Origin: CAYNRQ01 sp964399875
GTDB taxonomy: Archaea; Aenigmatarchaeota; Aenigmatarchaeia; QMZP01
Direction: 5' to 3'
NCBI GenBank assembly: GCA_964399875.1
Contig: CAYNRQ010000029.1
Coordinates: forward strand, 1 to 14,125
Length of the DNA stretch: 14,125 bases
A program made the position numbers and the translations under genes. Under the pieces are notes generated by a model that was not told where the DNA came from, ran no database searches, and saw only the letters and a list, made by a program, of their open reading frames with translations. Below, piece after piece: positions 1 through 6,199 of the stretch. Numbering within the stretch: position 1 is the first letter of the stretch; each line of letters opens with the position of its first letter.

Positions 1-15
1 CGATTGCCTTGTTTG

Positions 16-63
16 GAACCACCGGTCAGAGACCGGTGGAATTCTGATTTAAATTGGCAGAGC
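16..63. repeat. Copy 1 of a short dispersed repeat
   Basis: This stretch shares with bases 1681-1732 an exact 11-mer (TTCTGATTTAA, at 42-52), a preceding GAACC...GTG(G)AATT block and a following GCAGAGC heptamer (57-63). The two copies bracket the three-gene arv cluster. This copy has an extra internal hairpin. I do not recognise the family. It could be a small non-autonomous mobile element, a 3'-UTR element of the off-window gene, or chance similarity of AT-rich spacers. Confidence 0.35.
19..39. other. Perfect 9-bp inverted repeat (hairpin)
   Basis: CCACCGGTC and GACCGGTGG form a perfect 9-bp stem around the 3-nt loop AGA. It is GC-rich in an AT-rich spacer, so it would be very stable in RNA. 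No uninterrupted T run follows (AATTCTGATTT comes next), so a classical intrinsic terminator is not well supported. Its place inside the repeat copy suggests a structured repeat or a 3'-end element of an upstream gene outside the window. Confidence 0.5.
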
Positions 64-76
64 CATCTAGAAAGAC

Positions 77-89
77 TTAAATATTATAA
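77..89 (+). promoter_or_regulatory. Probable TATA box for the arv cluster
   Basis: TTAAATATTATAA follows a purine-rich GAAAGAC that could act as a BRE. The archaeal spacing of about 25 nt puts the transcript start near 105-112, giving a very short leader before the first gene. No SD precedes that gene, which fits near-leaderless initiation. Confidence 0.45.
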
Positions 90-121
90 TTCCAAAATAA
101 AACACAAGTATTCTATAATGG

Positions 122-772
122 GTGGTCGTTTTGGTTATAAGGCATTTAAGAAGGCTCCGTGATGGCATAAGAAGAAAGATATTATCACTCTTTAAAAAGA
201 AAAAAGAAATAAAGATCGGTATCTATGGACCTGTTAATTCTGGTAAAACAACCCTTGCCAACAGGATATGTACGGACTGGCTGGGGGAAGAAATGGGAAA
301 GGCATCTGTTATACCGCACGAGACCAGGGAGATCCAGATGAAGGAAAAGGTAACCATAAAGGGAAAAGGCAAATCCCTTACATTCAATCTTATTGACACC
401 CCTGGCATTGCAACCAAGATAGATTTTGAGGATTTTGTCAGGCACGGATTAAAGAAAAAAGATGCAAAGATCAGGGCAAAAGAGGCCACAAAAGGGGTTA
501 TAGAGGCAATAAAATGGCTTGACAAGATGGACCTTGTCATGGCTGTTCTGGATTCAACCAGGGATCCGTTAACCCAGGTAAACATAACAATACTGGGCAA
601 CCTGGATGCAAGGAAGATACCACTTCTGATAGTGGCCAACAAGGTTGATCTAAAAAATTCAAAGGCAAGCAAAATCAGATATGCCTTCCCTAACTACAAA
701 ACAATCGGAATAAGCGCAAAAACAGGGTTCAATGTGGATGAGCTCTATCAAAACCTGCTCAAGTCTTTATAG
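122..772 (+). CDS. arvA: Era-like small GTPase, ArvA/OapA family
   Basis: This is a Ras/Era-superfamily GTPase of 216 residues. All five G motifs are visible: G1 GPVNSGKT (36-43), a G2 Thr near 68 in HETRE, G3 DTPG (92-95), G4 NKVD (173-176) and G5 ISAK (197-200). A strongly basic, probably amphipathic N-terminus (about 6-29, ending in a lysine run) could touch the membrane. A gene for an OapB/DUF2073 protein and then an OapC zinc ribbon follow. From literature recall, this trio is ArvABC, whose GTPase drives extracellular vesicle formation in Haloferax; the role here is inferred. The start is uncertain. GTG 122 is in frame, but ATG 118 in another frame opens a 14-codon peptide that overlaps the N-terminus, so an indel or misplaced start is possible. 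Confidence 0.88.
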   Translation: MVVLVIRHLRRLRDGIRRKILSLFKKKKEIKIGIYGPVNSGKTTLANRICTDWLGEEMGKASVIPHETREIQMKEKVTIKGKGKSLTFNLIDTPGIATKIDFEDFVRHGLKKKDAKIRAKEATKGVIEAIKWLDKMDLVMAVLDSTRDPLTQVNITILGNLDARKIPLLIVANKVDLKNSKASKIRYAFPNYKTIGISAKTGFNVDELYQNLLKSL

Positions 773-780
773 GAGTTGGA

Positions 781-1128
781 ATGAATCTGAAAATAAAATT
801 CATACCATATGAAAAATTCAAAAAAGACAGCACAAAATCGATTTTAAAGGATTTGCAAGCAAATACCATTGTTCTGATTGATGCCAAGCTGAAACCAGAG
901 GAAGAGGCCAGTCTGATTAAGGAAACAATGGAAAAGGTCTCTGATAAATTTACTGGAGTAGAACTTAGTTCTTTGGAACTAAGCAAAGAACACACAAACG
1001 TAGGAAGATTCAGAAACATGCTTGTTGAGGCCATAATAGGAAAGAAAAGAGGATTAACTATTCTAGGTCCAGCAAAGATAGTTCACAAGATAAAGAAGAA
1101 CCCAGAGGAATTGCTTTTGTATATGTAG
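781..1128 (+). CDS. arvB: OapB/ArvB family protein (DUF2073)
   Basis: This 115-residue protein matches the DUF2073/OapB type by context, size and its mixed alpha/beta pattern. It has a hydrophobic strand (NTIVLIDAKL, about 28-37), a charged helix with the motif GRFRNMLVEAIIGKKRGLT near 80-98, and a short C-terminal tail. No catalytic motif or membrane helix is seen. It starts 8 bases after the GTPase stop, and its SD (GGAG) overlaps that stop, so the two are translationally coupled. It probably works with the GTPase. The biochemical role is unknown, and in Haloferax the homologous operon is linked to vesicle production (established knowledge, not visible here). Confidence 0.8.
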   Translation: MNLKIKFIPYEKFKKDSTKSILKDLQANTIVLIDAKLKPEEEASLIKETMEKVSDKFTGVELSSLELSKEHTNVGRFRNMLVEAIIGKKRGLTILGPAKIVHKIKKNPEELLLYM

Positions 1129-1192
1129 ACAATATGGAATGTCCAAAAAGATATTTTGGCACAATAAAGGGTAATGTAAGCCAGACAATATC

Positions 1193-1202
1193 TATTTAAT
1201 AC
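1193..1202 (+). promoter_or_regulatory. Possible internal TATA box for arvC
   Basis: TATTTAATAC lies about 30 bases upstream of the GTG start at 1227, which would place the transcript start at the start codon or a few bases before it. The 98-base spacer after arvB is large for this otherwise tight cluster and contains a weak CCAAAA/TTTTGG inverted repeat at 1143-1159. Separate, near-leaderless transcription of arvC is plausible. Confidence 0.4.
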
Positions 1203-1226
1203 TTTTTAGATAATATTTAGTTAAAG

Positions 1227-1643
1227 GTGGTTAAAATTCCAAACAAATGCACAGGTTGCGGTAAGATACATCCGGACAATGCAGACTATCTTATAAATGG
1301 ATGTGATGAATGCGGATCAAAATTCTTCTTCTTTGTCCGGGAGGAGGATCTCCAGCATGCAGAGAAGGATATAAAAGAATTGACAAGGGATGAGATAGAT
1401 GAGATAGAGCAGGACATAAGGGATATTATTTCTGAAGAAAAAGCAGGTGATATCAAACTGGATGATACTGTTATTCTGGATGTGGAAGCTGTAAGAGTTA
1501 TAAAGCCTGGGAAGTACAGGATAGATGTAACAACCCTTTTCAGACAAAGGCCGATTGTTATAAGGATAGGGCCTGGAAAGTATGAGCTGGATTTGTCCAC
1601 AATAATGCCTAAACTGAAGAAAAAAATAAAAGAAGCATTATAG
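1227..1643 (+). CDS. arvC: OapC/ArvC family zinc-ribbon protein
   Basis: This 138-residue protein opens with a zinc ribbon: C8-x2-C11 and C26-x2-C29, within KCTGCGKIH and GCDECGSKFF. An acidic helical linker follows (about 42-78, rich in Glu and Asp). The C-terminal half (about 79-138) is predicted to be beta-rich, with the repeated pattern PGKYRIDV / GPGKYELDL, and ends in a lysine-rich helix. This layout fits the OapC/ArvC family (formerly DUF2072). It is the third member of the GTPase-OapB-OapC trio and may be an adaptor. The start is GTG, with an AAAGG just upstream. No membrane segment or signal peptide is seen. Confidence 0.82.
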   Translation: MVKIPNKCTGCGKIHPDNADYLINGCDECGSKFFFFVREEDLQHAEKDIKELTRDEIDEIEQDIRDIISEEKAGDIKLDDTVILDVEAVRVIKPGKYRIDVTTLFRQRPIVIRIGPGKYELDLSTIMPKLKKKIKEAL

Positions 1644-1812
1644 TTCAGCGATTTGATGCGTCTATTGTGCTGATGCGCAAGAACCGTGAATTTCTGATTT
1701 AAGAGGAGACGCAGAGCTTAAACGAGCAGAGCGAATCCTTCGGTCTGTATTAGGGCTGTGCCGCGAAAAAGAAGCGTGTTTTGGTTTTTATTGTTTTCTA
1801 TGAATTTTTCAT
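1644..1812. other. Gene-free spacer with repeat copy 2
   Basis: I find no convincing gene in these 169 bases. The region holds the second repeat copy (1681-1732), a short CGAA/TTCG inverted repeat near 1732-1742, and a T-rich run at about 1779-1800 that could terminate the arv transcript. A C/D-box sRNA reading of 1654-1697 was considered and rejected. Confidence 0.5.
1681..1732. repeat. Copy 2 of a short dispersed repeat
   Basis: GAACCGTGAATTTCTGATTT is followed by GCAGAGC at 1711-1717 and again at 1726-1732. It resembles bases 16-63 in the same order (GAACC, GTG-AATT, TTCTGATTTAA, GCAGAGC) but lacks that copy's hairpin insert. It sits directly downstream of arvC, so the pair brackets the cluster. 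Confidence 0.35.
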
Positions 1813-2261
1813 ATGGTGTATAAAGTCTTGATAGCGTATCATGCTAATAAGGGAAGAAGCAAGGGATTGTGCGCCTGTCTGAATTATCACGCTGCACAGA
1901 ATGGTAGAGATGACATTGTTTTTGAATCAGCCGGTATTGATATAAACGATATGATCTTGTATTAACAACAGGGGTAAAGCATAAGAAATGGTTTGATGCC
2001 GTGCCTTTTGACGGTGAAATTCAGACTGCAAAGGAACATGCTGGTGAATCTGGAGATGTTTTTGATGCGTACAAGTTAATAAGAGAGTTGAAAATATCAA
2101 GGGATGATCCTGCGTTTGATTCTGTATACAGGTATATGTGCTGGAGAATGGGCGAACTGGCTGAAAAGATTTATAAAAGGATTTCTGAAAATATTCCGCA
2201 CCCTCGAGTAACCGATAATTATTTAAATACCAATGTCCAATTCATAAAAAACTCGTTCTGA
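1813..2261 (+). pseudogene. Broken low-molecular-weight protein phosphatase gene
   Basis: Two frames together read like one LMW phosphatase of about 148 residues, the family's usual length. Frame A (ATG 1813 to TAA 1963-1965) gives MVYKVLIAYHANKGRS... and a FESAGID strand, matching the N-terminal P-loop fold. Frame B, which takes over near 1950, reads DLVLTTGVKHKKW, then an AKEHAGESGDVFD segment and a DDPAFDSVYRYM region, and stops at 2261. The frames join at about 1950-1955 (NDM/YDLVL), so one frameshift separates them. The family's catalytic Cys in CX5R is Tyr here (Y-H-A-N-K-G-R), so a repaired frame would still lack the nucleophile. The GTG at 2001 could yield an 86-residue fragment. It ends 17 bases before psmB. 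The family call is by motif recall; decay is inferred. Confidence 0.65.
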
Positions 2262-2278
2262 GCAAATAAGTGATATAA

Positions 2279-2908
2279 ATGGAAAACGAGATAAAAAAAC
2301 TTAAAACAGGAACGACAACCGTAGGATTGGTTTGTGACAAGGCCGTGATTTTGGGTGCTGAGAGAAAGGCAACAATGGGTTATCTTGTTGCCAGTAAGTA
2401 TGCCAAGAAGATCCTACAGATAGACGAACATATAGCCATGTCTATAGCTGGTGTTGTTGGAGATGCGCAGGCCTTGGATAGATATATAAAGGCCGAGCTG
2501 AAGCTTTACAAACTACAAGAAGGTGAGAAGATTTCTGTAAAGGCTGCTTCTAATCTTATGGGAAACATCCTTTATTCAAGAAGATTTTTTCCCTACATAG
2601 TCCAATTGGTTATTGGGGGTTATGATGACGGTCCTAAATTATTTAGCCTTGCTCCAGATGGATCTGTTATGGAGGAAAAGGAGTATTTCTCTTCTGGTTC
2701 TGGCTCACCCATGGCGTTTGGCGTTTTAGAGGATGGTTTTAAGGAAGGTATGGATATTGAGAGTGCAAAGAAACTGGTTGCGAGAGCCATAAAGGCAGCC
2801 ACCAAAAGGGACATTGCTTCTGGCGGCAGTGGTATTGATATTACTATTGTAGACTCTAGAGGGGTTCATGAAGTTCCTGAAGATGAAGTAAAAAAGCTGG
2901 TTAAGTAA
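2279..2908 (+). CDS. psmB: 20S proteasome beta subunit
   Basis: This is the catalytic subunit of the archaeal 20S proteasome, an N-terminal nucleophile threonine protease. Residues 1-11 form the propeptide, ending in KLKTG, and autocleavage exposes Thr12 of TTTVG as the nucleophile. In mature numbering Glu17 (AERKATM) and Lys33 (KYAKK) fill the usual active-site positions. The GVVGDAQ segment and the late SGGSGIDI motif are also typical. The 209-residue length is normal. The start is ATG with a weak GTGAT element in place of a full SD. It pairs with psmA, encoded on the other strand 7.5 kb away, and precedes the aCPSF1 gene, a neighbour seen in other archaea. Confidence 0.97.
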   Translation: MENEIKKLKTGTTTVGLVCDKAVILGAERKATMGYLVASKYAKKILQIDEHIAMSIAGVVGDAQALDRYIKAELKLYKLQEGEKISVKAASNLMGNILYSRRFFPYIVQLVIGGYDDGPKLFSLAPDGSVMEEKEYFSSGSGSPMAFGVLEDGFKEGMDIESAKKLVARAIKAATKRDIASGGSGIDITIVDSRGVHEVPEDEVKKLVK

Positions 2909-2975
2909 GAACCTGTTTATTAAGTTTGTTTTAGTAGAAAACATATTTACAAGTTTTAACAAAGAGAGGAGAAAA

Positions 2976-4853
2976 ATGGATATATTAAAGCAATTGCAAG
3001 AAAAGCTCCCTTCAGATGCCAAGATATCTGAAGTGAAGTTTGAAGGATCTGAAATAGTGATGTACACAAAGAACAAGGATTTCTTCAAAAACAATGAGGA
3101 ATGCACAAAAAGGATTGTGAAAGAGATAAAGAAAAGAATAGAGATAAGGCCGGATCTCTCTATAACAACAGACATGGAAAAGACAAAGGCCATAATCAAA
3201 AAGATAGTTCCTAAAGATGCTGTTATTAAGGCCATATATTTTGAGCCAGAGCTAGGAAAGGTTATAATAGAGGCCCAGAAGCCCGGTTTGGTTATAGGTA
3301 AAGGCGGGGAGACATTTAAGAATATAAAAAATGATACATTGTGGCTGCCCAAGATAGAAAGGGCACCGGCCATAGATTCTGATATAGTAAGGGCTATAAG
3401 GAATTTCCTTCACTCTGAAATAGATTACAGGAAAAAGTTCCTAAACAAGATAGGACAGAAGATAAATACAAAGATAGAAGGGGAGATTGACAGAAAAAAG
3501 GAATGGGTTAGATTAACCAGTCTGGGTGGTTTCAGACAAGTAGGAAGAAGCTCTTTGTTTGTTCAGACAAAACATTCTAACATTCTCATGGACTGCGGTA
3601 TTGATCCTGGTTCTGAAGATATGCCATATATCAATTTACCAGAATTCGATATCGATAAGTTGGATGCCATTGTTGCAAGCCATTCACATCTTGATCATGT
3701 GGGCTTTATTCCATATCTTTATAAAATGGGATACAGGGGGCCCCTTTACACCACAGCCCCAACAAGGGATCTAATGGTTCTTTTGTGCATGGATTATATA
3801 GATGTTTGCCAAAAGGAAGGGAAAAGCGTCTTTTACACAAAGAAAGATATCGAGAATGCTGTTAAACACTCTATTGTTTTGAATTATGGAGAGGTGTCTG
3901 ATGTAGCTTCGAATGTCAGACTTACGCTGCAGCCTGCAGGTCATTTGCTTGGCAGCTCTCTTGTCCACCTCCACATAGGTGAAGGTTTGCATAACATACT
4001 CTATACAGGGGATATGAAGTTTGGACCCTCAAGGCTTTTCGAACCAGCATTCACAGACTTTCAGAGAATAGAGACATTGATTATTGAATCAACCTATGGT
4101 GCTTCTGAGGACATAACACCCCAAAGAAAAAAAACAGAAGAGGAATTTATGAACATAATTAATAAAACCATGCAGAATGGCGGAAAGGTCCTTATACCAT
4201 CATTTGCTGTCGGAAGGGCACAGGAAATAATGGCTATACTAGGAGGCAATGGTTTTGAGTACCCTGTTTATATGGAAGGCATGCTCTGGGATGCCACTGC
4301 CATCCACACTGCTTATCCTGAATATCTGTCTCACTACCTTCAAAAGAGCATATTCCATAGAGGTAAGAACCCGTTCTTGTCTGAGATATTTCACAGGGTT
4401 GTTCCAAAAGAAAGGGATAGTGTTATAGATGCTGCAGAACCAGCTGTTATAATTGCAACTTCTGGTATGCTTATTGGTGGACCTGCCGTTGAGTATCTAA
4501 AAGGTCTGGCACCAAACAAGAAGAACACCTTGATATTTGTTGGTTATCAGGCAGAAGGCACTCTGGGTAGAAGAATCCAGAAGGGGTGGAAAGAGATACC
4601 AATATATTCCCCCGGAGCTAAAACCAAAACTCTCAACCTTGAGATGGAAGTGGAAACAGTGCATGGTTTAAGTGGCCACTCTGGCAGAAATGAGCTAATA
4701 AACTATATCTATAGACTTACAAACAAACCAGAAAAGGTTATTGTTAATCATGGAGAAAGCCGTAAATGTTTGGAACTTGCCAGAGATATTCATAAATTAT
4801 TCAGATGTGAAACTGTCGCACCGAGGAATATGGAAACAGTGAGATTGAAATGA
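2976..4853 (+). CDS. fttA: aCPSF1/FttA KH-MBL-beta-CASP ribonuclease
   Basis: This 625-residue protein is the archaeal CPSF73 homologue, a 3'-end-processing and transcription-termination nuclease. It has N-terminal KH domains (about 1-145, with GLVIGKGG at 104-111). A metallo-beta-lactamase core carries HSHLDH (236-241), the AGH His at 323 and TGD Asp at 346. The beta-CASP domain has ESTYG (motif A) and a late SGH/VNHGE region supplying further metal ligands. All catalytic metal ligands appear intact. The SD GAGGAG lies just before ATG. Family members cleave RNA at U-rich sites after genes to release RNA polymerase. The gene ends two bases short of the convergent sepF stop. Confidence 0.97.
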   Translation: MDILKQLQEKLPSDAKISEVKFEGSEIVMYTKNKDFFKNNEECTKRIVKEIKKRIEIRPDLSITTDMEKTKAIIKKIVPKDAVIKAIYFEPELGKVIIEAQKPGLVIGKGGETFKNIKNDTLWLPKIERAPAIDSDIVRAIRNFLHSEIDYRKKFLNKIGQKINTKIEGEIDRKKEWVRLTSLGGFRQVGRSSLFVQTKHSNILMDCGIDPGSEDMPYINLPEFDIDKLDAIVASHSHLDHVGFIPYLYKMGYRGPLYTTAPTRDLMVLLCMDYIDVCQKEGKSVFYTKKDIENAVKHSIVLNYGEVSDVASNVRLTLQPAGHLLGSSLVHLHIGEGLHNILYTGDMKFGPSRLFEPAFTDFQRIETLIIESTYGASEDITPQRKKTEEEFMNIINKTMQNGGKVLIPSFAVGRAQEIMAILGGNGFEYPVYMEGMLWDATAIHTAYPEYLSHYLQKSIFHRGKNPFLSEIFHRVVPKERDSVIDAAEPAVIIATSGMLIGGPAVEYLKGLAPNKKNTLIFVGYQAEGTLGRRIQKGWKEIPIYSPGAKTKTLNLEMEVETVHGLSGHSGRNELINYIYRLTNKPEKVIVNHGESRKCLELARDIHKLFRCETVAPRNMETVRLK

Positions 4854-4855
4854 TT

Positions 4856-5209
4856 TTAATCCCTCTTTACGACAGCGTGCCCGGGTGTCAGAATCAACCA
4901 GTCCTGTTCCACTCCTGCTATGTCTCCATTGTTTGCTGATATGGTTTTTTTGAGCTTGTCAACAGCTCTTTTAAGTTCTCCTATGTCTTTTTCTTTTAGT
5001 CCCTTGATTTTAAGGAAAATCACATCTCCTTTCCTCACGGACCCCAAAATTCTGTCTGTATCAGCAAATTCATTCAGTTTTTCTACCCTTATTCCGATAG
5101 ACCCTGGTCCTCTGGTTACTGGATCCATCACGTTTACTTCAACATAGTCGTGCTCAGGTTCATCAATCTCTTCTGGTACTCCACCCCTGCCAAAAATTTT
5201 GAATGCCAT
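4856..5209 (-). CDS. sepF: Archaeal cell-division protein SepF
   Basis: SepF links FtsZ to the membrane in archaea. The 117-residue product begins MAFKIFGRGG, a short hydrophobic/basic segment suited to the N-terminal membrane anchor. An acidic linker follows, then the compact SepF core (about 22-117, with GPGSIGIRVEKL, a GDVIFLKIKGL strand and IAGVEQDWLILTP). The start is set by the SD. An in-frame ATG lies 12 bases upstream at 5221, but ATGGAGGTAAGTATG shows that it forms part of the GGAGGT serving the second ATG at 5209. The gene converges on aCPSF1 with almost no spacer. No ftsZ is visible in the window. Confidence 0.88.
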   Translation of the reverse strand: MAFKIFGRGGVPEEIDEPEHDYVEVNVMDPVTRGPGSIGIRVEKLNEFADTDRILGSVRKGDVIFLKIKGLKEKDIGELKRAVDKLKKTISANNGDIAGVEQDWLILTPGHAVVKRD

Positions 5210-5290
5210 ACTTACCTCCATATATTTATTCTTTAGTTTTATCTCCAGACAATCCAGATGTAATAATTATTTAGAAGTAAAGTTTTTAAA

Positions 5291-5298
5291 TTTATAAA
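5291..5298 (-). promoter_or_regulatory. Possible TATA box for sepF
   Basis: On the minus strand TTTATAAA lies in an AT-rich tract. Its spacing predicts a transcript start near 5268 and a leader of about 60 nt, containing the direct repeat TCTGGA...TCTGGA. Read-through from the UPF0147 gene, which ends at 5306, is equally possible. Confidence 0.35.
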
Positions 5299-5305
5299 GT
5301 TAATG

Positions 5306-5554
5306 TCAGCTCTGATTTTTAATACTTTCTAAAAATGATACTGTATTCCATATCTGTGTCCTTGTATGAGGGGGTATATTAGGATCATTTGAGGCGTCAT
5401 CCAAAACAAATACTATATTGGCTATTTTCTCTTCGTTTAGGCCCTTATCATTTAATATATTAATCAAATCATCTATCGAGTTTTTTATGTTTCGAGGGAC
5501 ACCTCTATCACTAGCGATTTGTTGCAGTAGATTAATTATATGTTTCTTTTTCAT
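5306..5554 (-). CDS. UPF0147 family protein
   Basis: This small all-helical protein has 82 residues and no known biochemical function. The family hallmarks are visible: DRGVPRNIKNSIDDL (about 16-30) and SNDPNIPPHTRTQIW (about 55-69) near the C-terminus. UPF0147 proteins are archaeal and short, so the length is complete. It starts with ATG behind a GAGGGGAT SD, 18 bases after the prefoldin beta stop, so the two are likely co-transcribed. No metal site, membrane segment or nucleotide-binding motif is seen. Confidence 0.88.
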   Translation of the reverse strand: MKKKHIINLLQQIASDRGVPRNIKNSIDDLINILNDKGLNEEKIANIVFVLDDASNDPNIPPHTRTQIWNTVSFLESIKNQS

Positions 5555-5572
5555 GCAATCCCCTCTTTGATC

Positions 5573-5914
5573 TCAATTATTCCCTGTTTCAGATGATCTT
5601 GAAATCCTATTTCTAAGCTCTTCGATCTTTGCTTTTACTTTTTTCTCGCTTTTTTCCAGTGTTTTTAATCTCAAACCCATAGTCTCTTTTTTCTCATTAA
5701 GCTCTTTCTTTATCTCAGTCTTTGAAGATTTAATCAAAACAGCACCCGAGACCTTATACATTTCGGTTTCTTTTGTTTTCTCTATCTCTTCCAGTGTTTT
5801 ATCTATTTCTTTTAACTGTAAATTCAATGCCTCTTTTTGTGTGAGAATTCCCTGTATCTGTTGCTGATAGAGTTGCGCTTGATTCAAGAGTTGTTGTGTT
5901 TGTTCTGAAGCCAT
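5573..5914 (-). CDS. pfdB: Prefoldin subunit beta
   Basis: This 113-residue subunit of the hexameric prefoldin chaperone holds unfolded proteins and passes them to the thermosome. The first long helix (about 1-45, heptad-like with many Gln and Leu) leads to the beta-hairpin turn near 52-64 (EMYKVSGAVLIKSS), followed by the second long helix (about 66-105), rich in Lys and Glu. The tail is short and polar. The SD GGAGG lies 4 nt before ATG and is one arm of an RNA helix described separately. In many archaea prefoldin beta closes the exosome superoperon, often beside pcc1; here a structured spacer separates it from rpo12. Confidence 0.93.
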   Translation of the reverse strand: MASEQTQQLLNQAQLYQQQIQGILTQKEALNLQLKEIDKTLEEIEKTKETEMYKVSGAVLIKSSKTEIKKELNEKKETMGLRLKTLEKSEKKVKAKIEELRNRISRSSETGNN

Positions 5915-5918
5915 ATAA

Positions 5919-5980
5919 CCTCCGATTATTGTACAAGACTGCTTTAAACCCCAATCGGAGCTTGCCTTGTTTTAGCAGTC
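5919..5980 (-). promoter_or_regulatory. Candidate SD-occluding pseudoknot in the pfdB leader
   Basis: Read on the minus strand, four segments occur in interleaved order: GACTGCT (5980-5974), CTCCGATT (5960-5953), AGCAGTC (5943-5937) and AATCGGAG (5927-5920). The first pairs with the third over 7 bp and the second with the fourth over 8 bp, both perfectly. The loops would be 13, 9 and 9 nt. The last segment contains most of the pfdB SD (GGAGG, 5923-5919), so the second helix would hide it. A competing local hairpin, CTCC-GATT-GGGG, uses the same CTCC arm. This fits a translational switch, but function and any ligand are unknown. It matches no riboswitch class I recognise. Confidence 0.45.
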
Positions 5981-5994
5981 GGTCTTTACCTCTG

Positions 5995-6019
5995 ATTATA
6001 TTATTAGGACTTTAATACC
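5995..6019 (-). promoter_or_regulatory. Possible promoter for pfdB
   Basis: Two overlapping TATA-like elements are visible on the minus strand: TATTAAAG (around 6016-6009) and TAATAATATAAT (6006-5995). The first predicts a start near 5987, just before the GACTGCT arm; the second predicts a start inside that arm. So the pfdB-UPF0147 pair may have its own transcript beginning near the structured leader, besides read-through from rpo12. Confidence 0.35.
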
Positions 6020-6035
6020 CAATCTATCTATTTAA

Positions 6036-6182
6036 TTATTCGGCGAGTACCTTTTTAACTATTTTTGGTCTTGCCTTTTTTAAAATTCTATATCCACAGT
6101 ATGGACATATAATCTTTTTAGCCTTTTTCAATTCTATTTTCACTTCTCTCCCGCAGCTCAAGCATTTGTATATGTCAGCCAT
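6036..6182 (-). CDS. rpoP: RNA polymerase subunit Rpo12 (RpoP)
   Basis: This 48-residue subunit is the archaeal counterpart of eukaryotic Rpb12, a small zinc-binding RNA polymerase subunit at the Rpo3/Rpo10 assembly platform. I translated it from ATG 6182. The zinc ligands are C7-x2-C10 (KCLSC) and C26-x2-C29 (CPYCG), followed by YRILKKARP and a basic tail. The length is typical. GGGGGT precedes the start by 5 nt, and the gene begins 17 bases after the eL43 stop, so it belongs to the same transcript. Its small size makes it easy to miss. Confidence 0.95.
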   Translation of the reverse strand: MADIYKCLSCGREVKIELKKAKKIICPYCGYRILKKARPKIVKKVLAE

Positions 6183-6199
6183 CAGATACCCCCATAAAA

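Noticed and set aside
19..39. Intrinsic terminator or tRNA arm at the left edge
   Set aside because: The hairpin lacks a following T run, and no other tRNA arms or CCA-like end surround it.
1134..1199. A 21-codon ORF in the arvB-arvC spacer
   Set aside because: It has no SD and no recognisable motif, and its length is expected by chance in AT-rich sequence.
1651..1700. C/D-box sRNA: TGATGC at 1654, CTGA at 1670, TGATGC at 1671 and CTGA at 1694
   Set aside because: Both C-like boxes deviate from RTGATGA, the D' and C' boxes would overlap, and no terminal stem is clear.
5930..5985. H/ACA guide RNA on the minus strand: stem GACTGCT/AGCAGTC, an upper CTCC/GGGG hairpin and ACA at 5935-5933 about 16 nt below the upper stem
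   Set aside because: The pocket is lopsided (about 13 against 5 nt), no K-turn or K-loop is visible, and the same arms give a better SD-occluding fold. It remains a weaker alternative.
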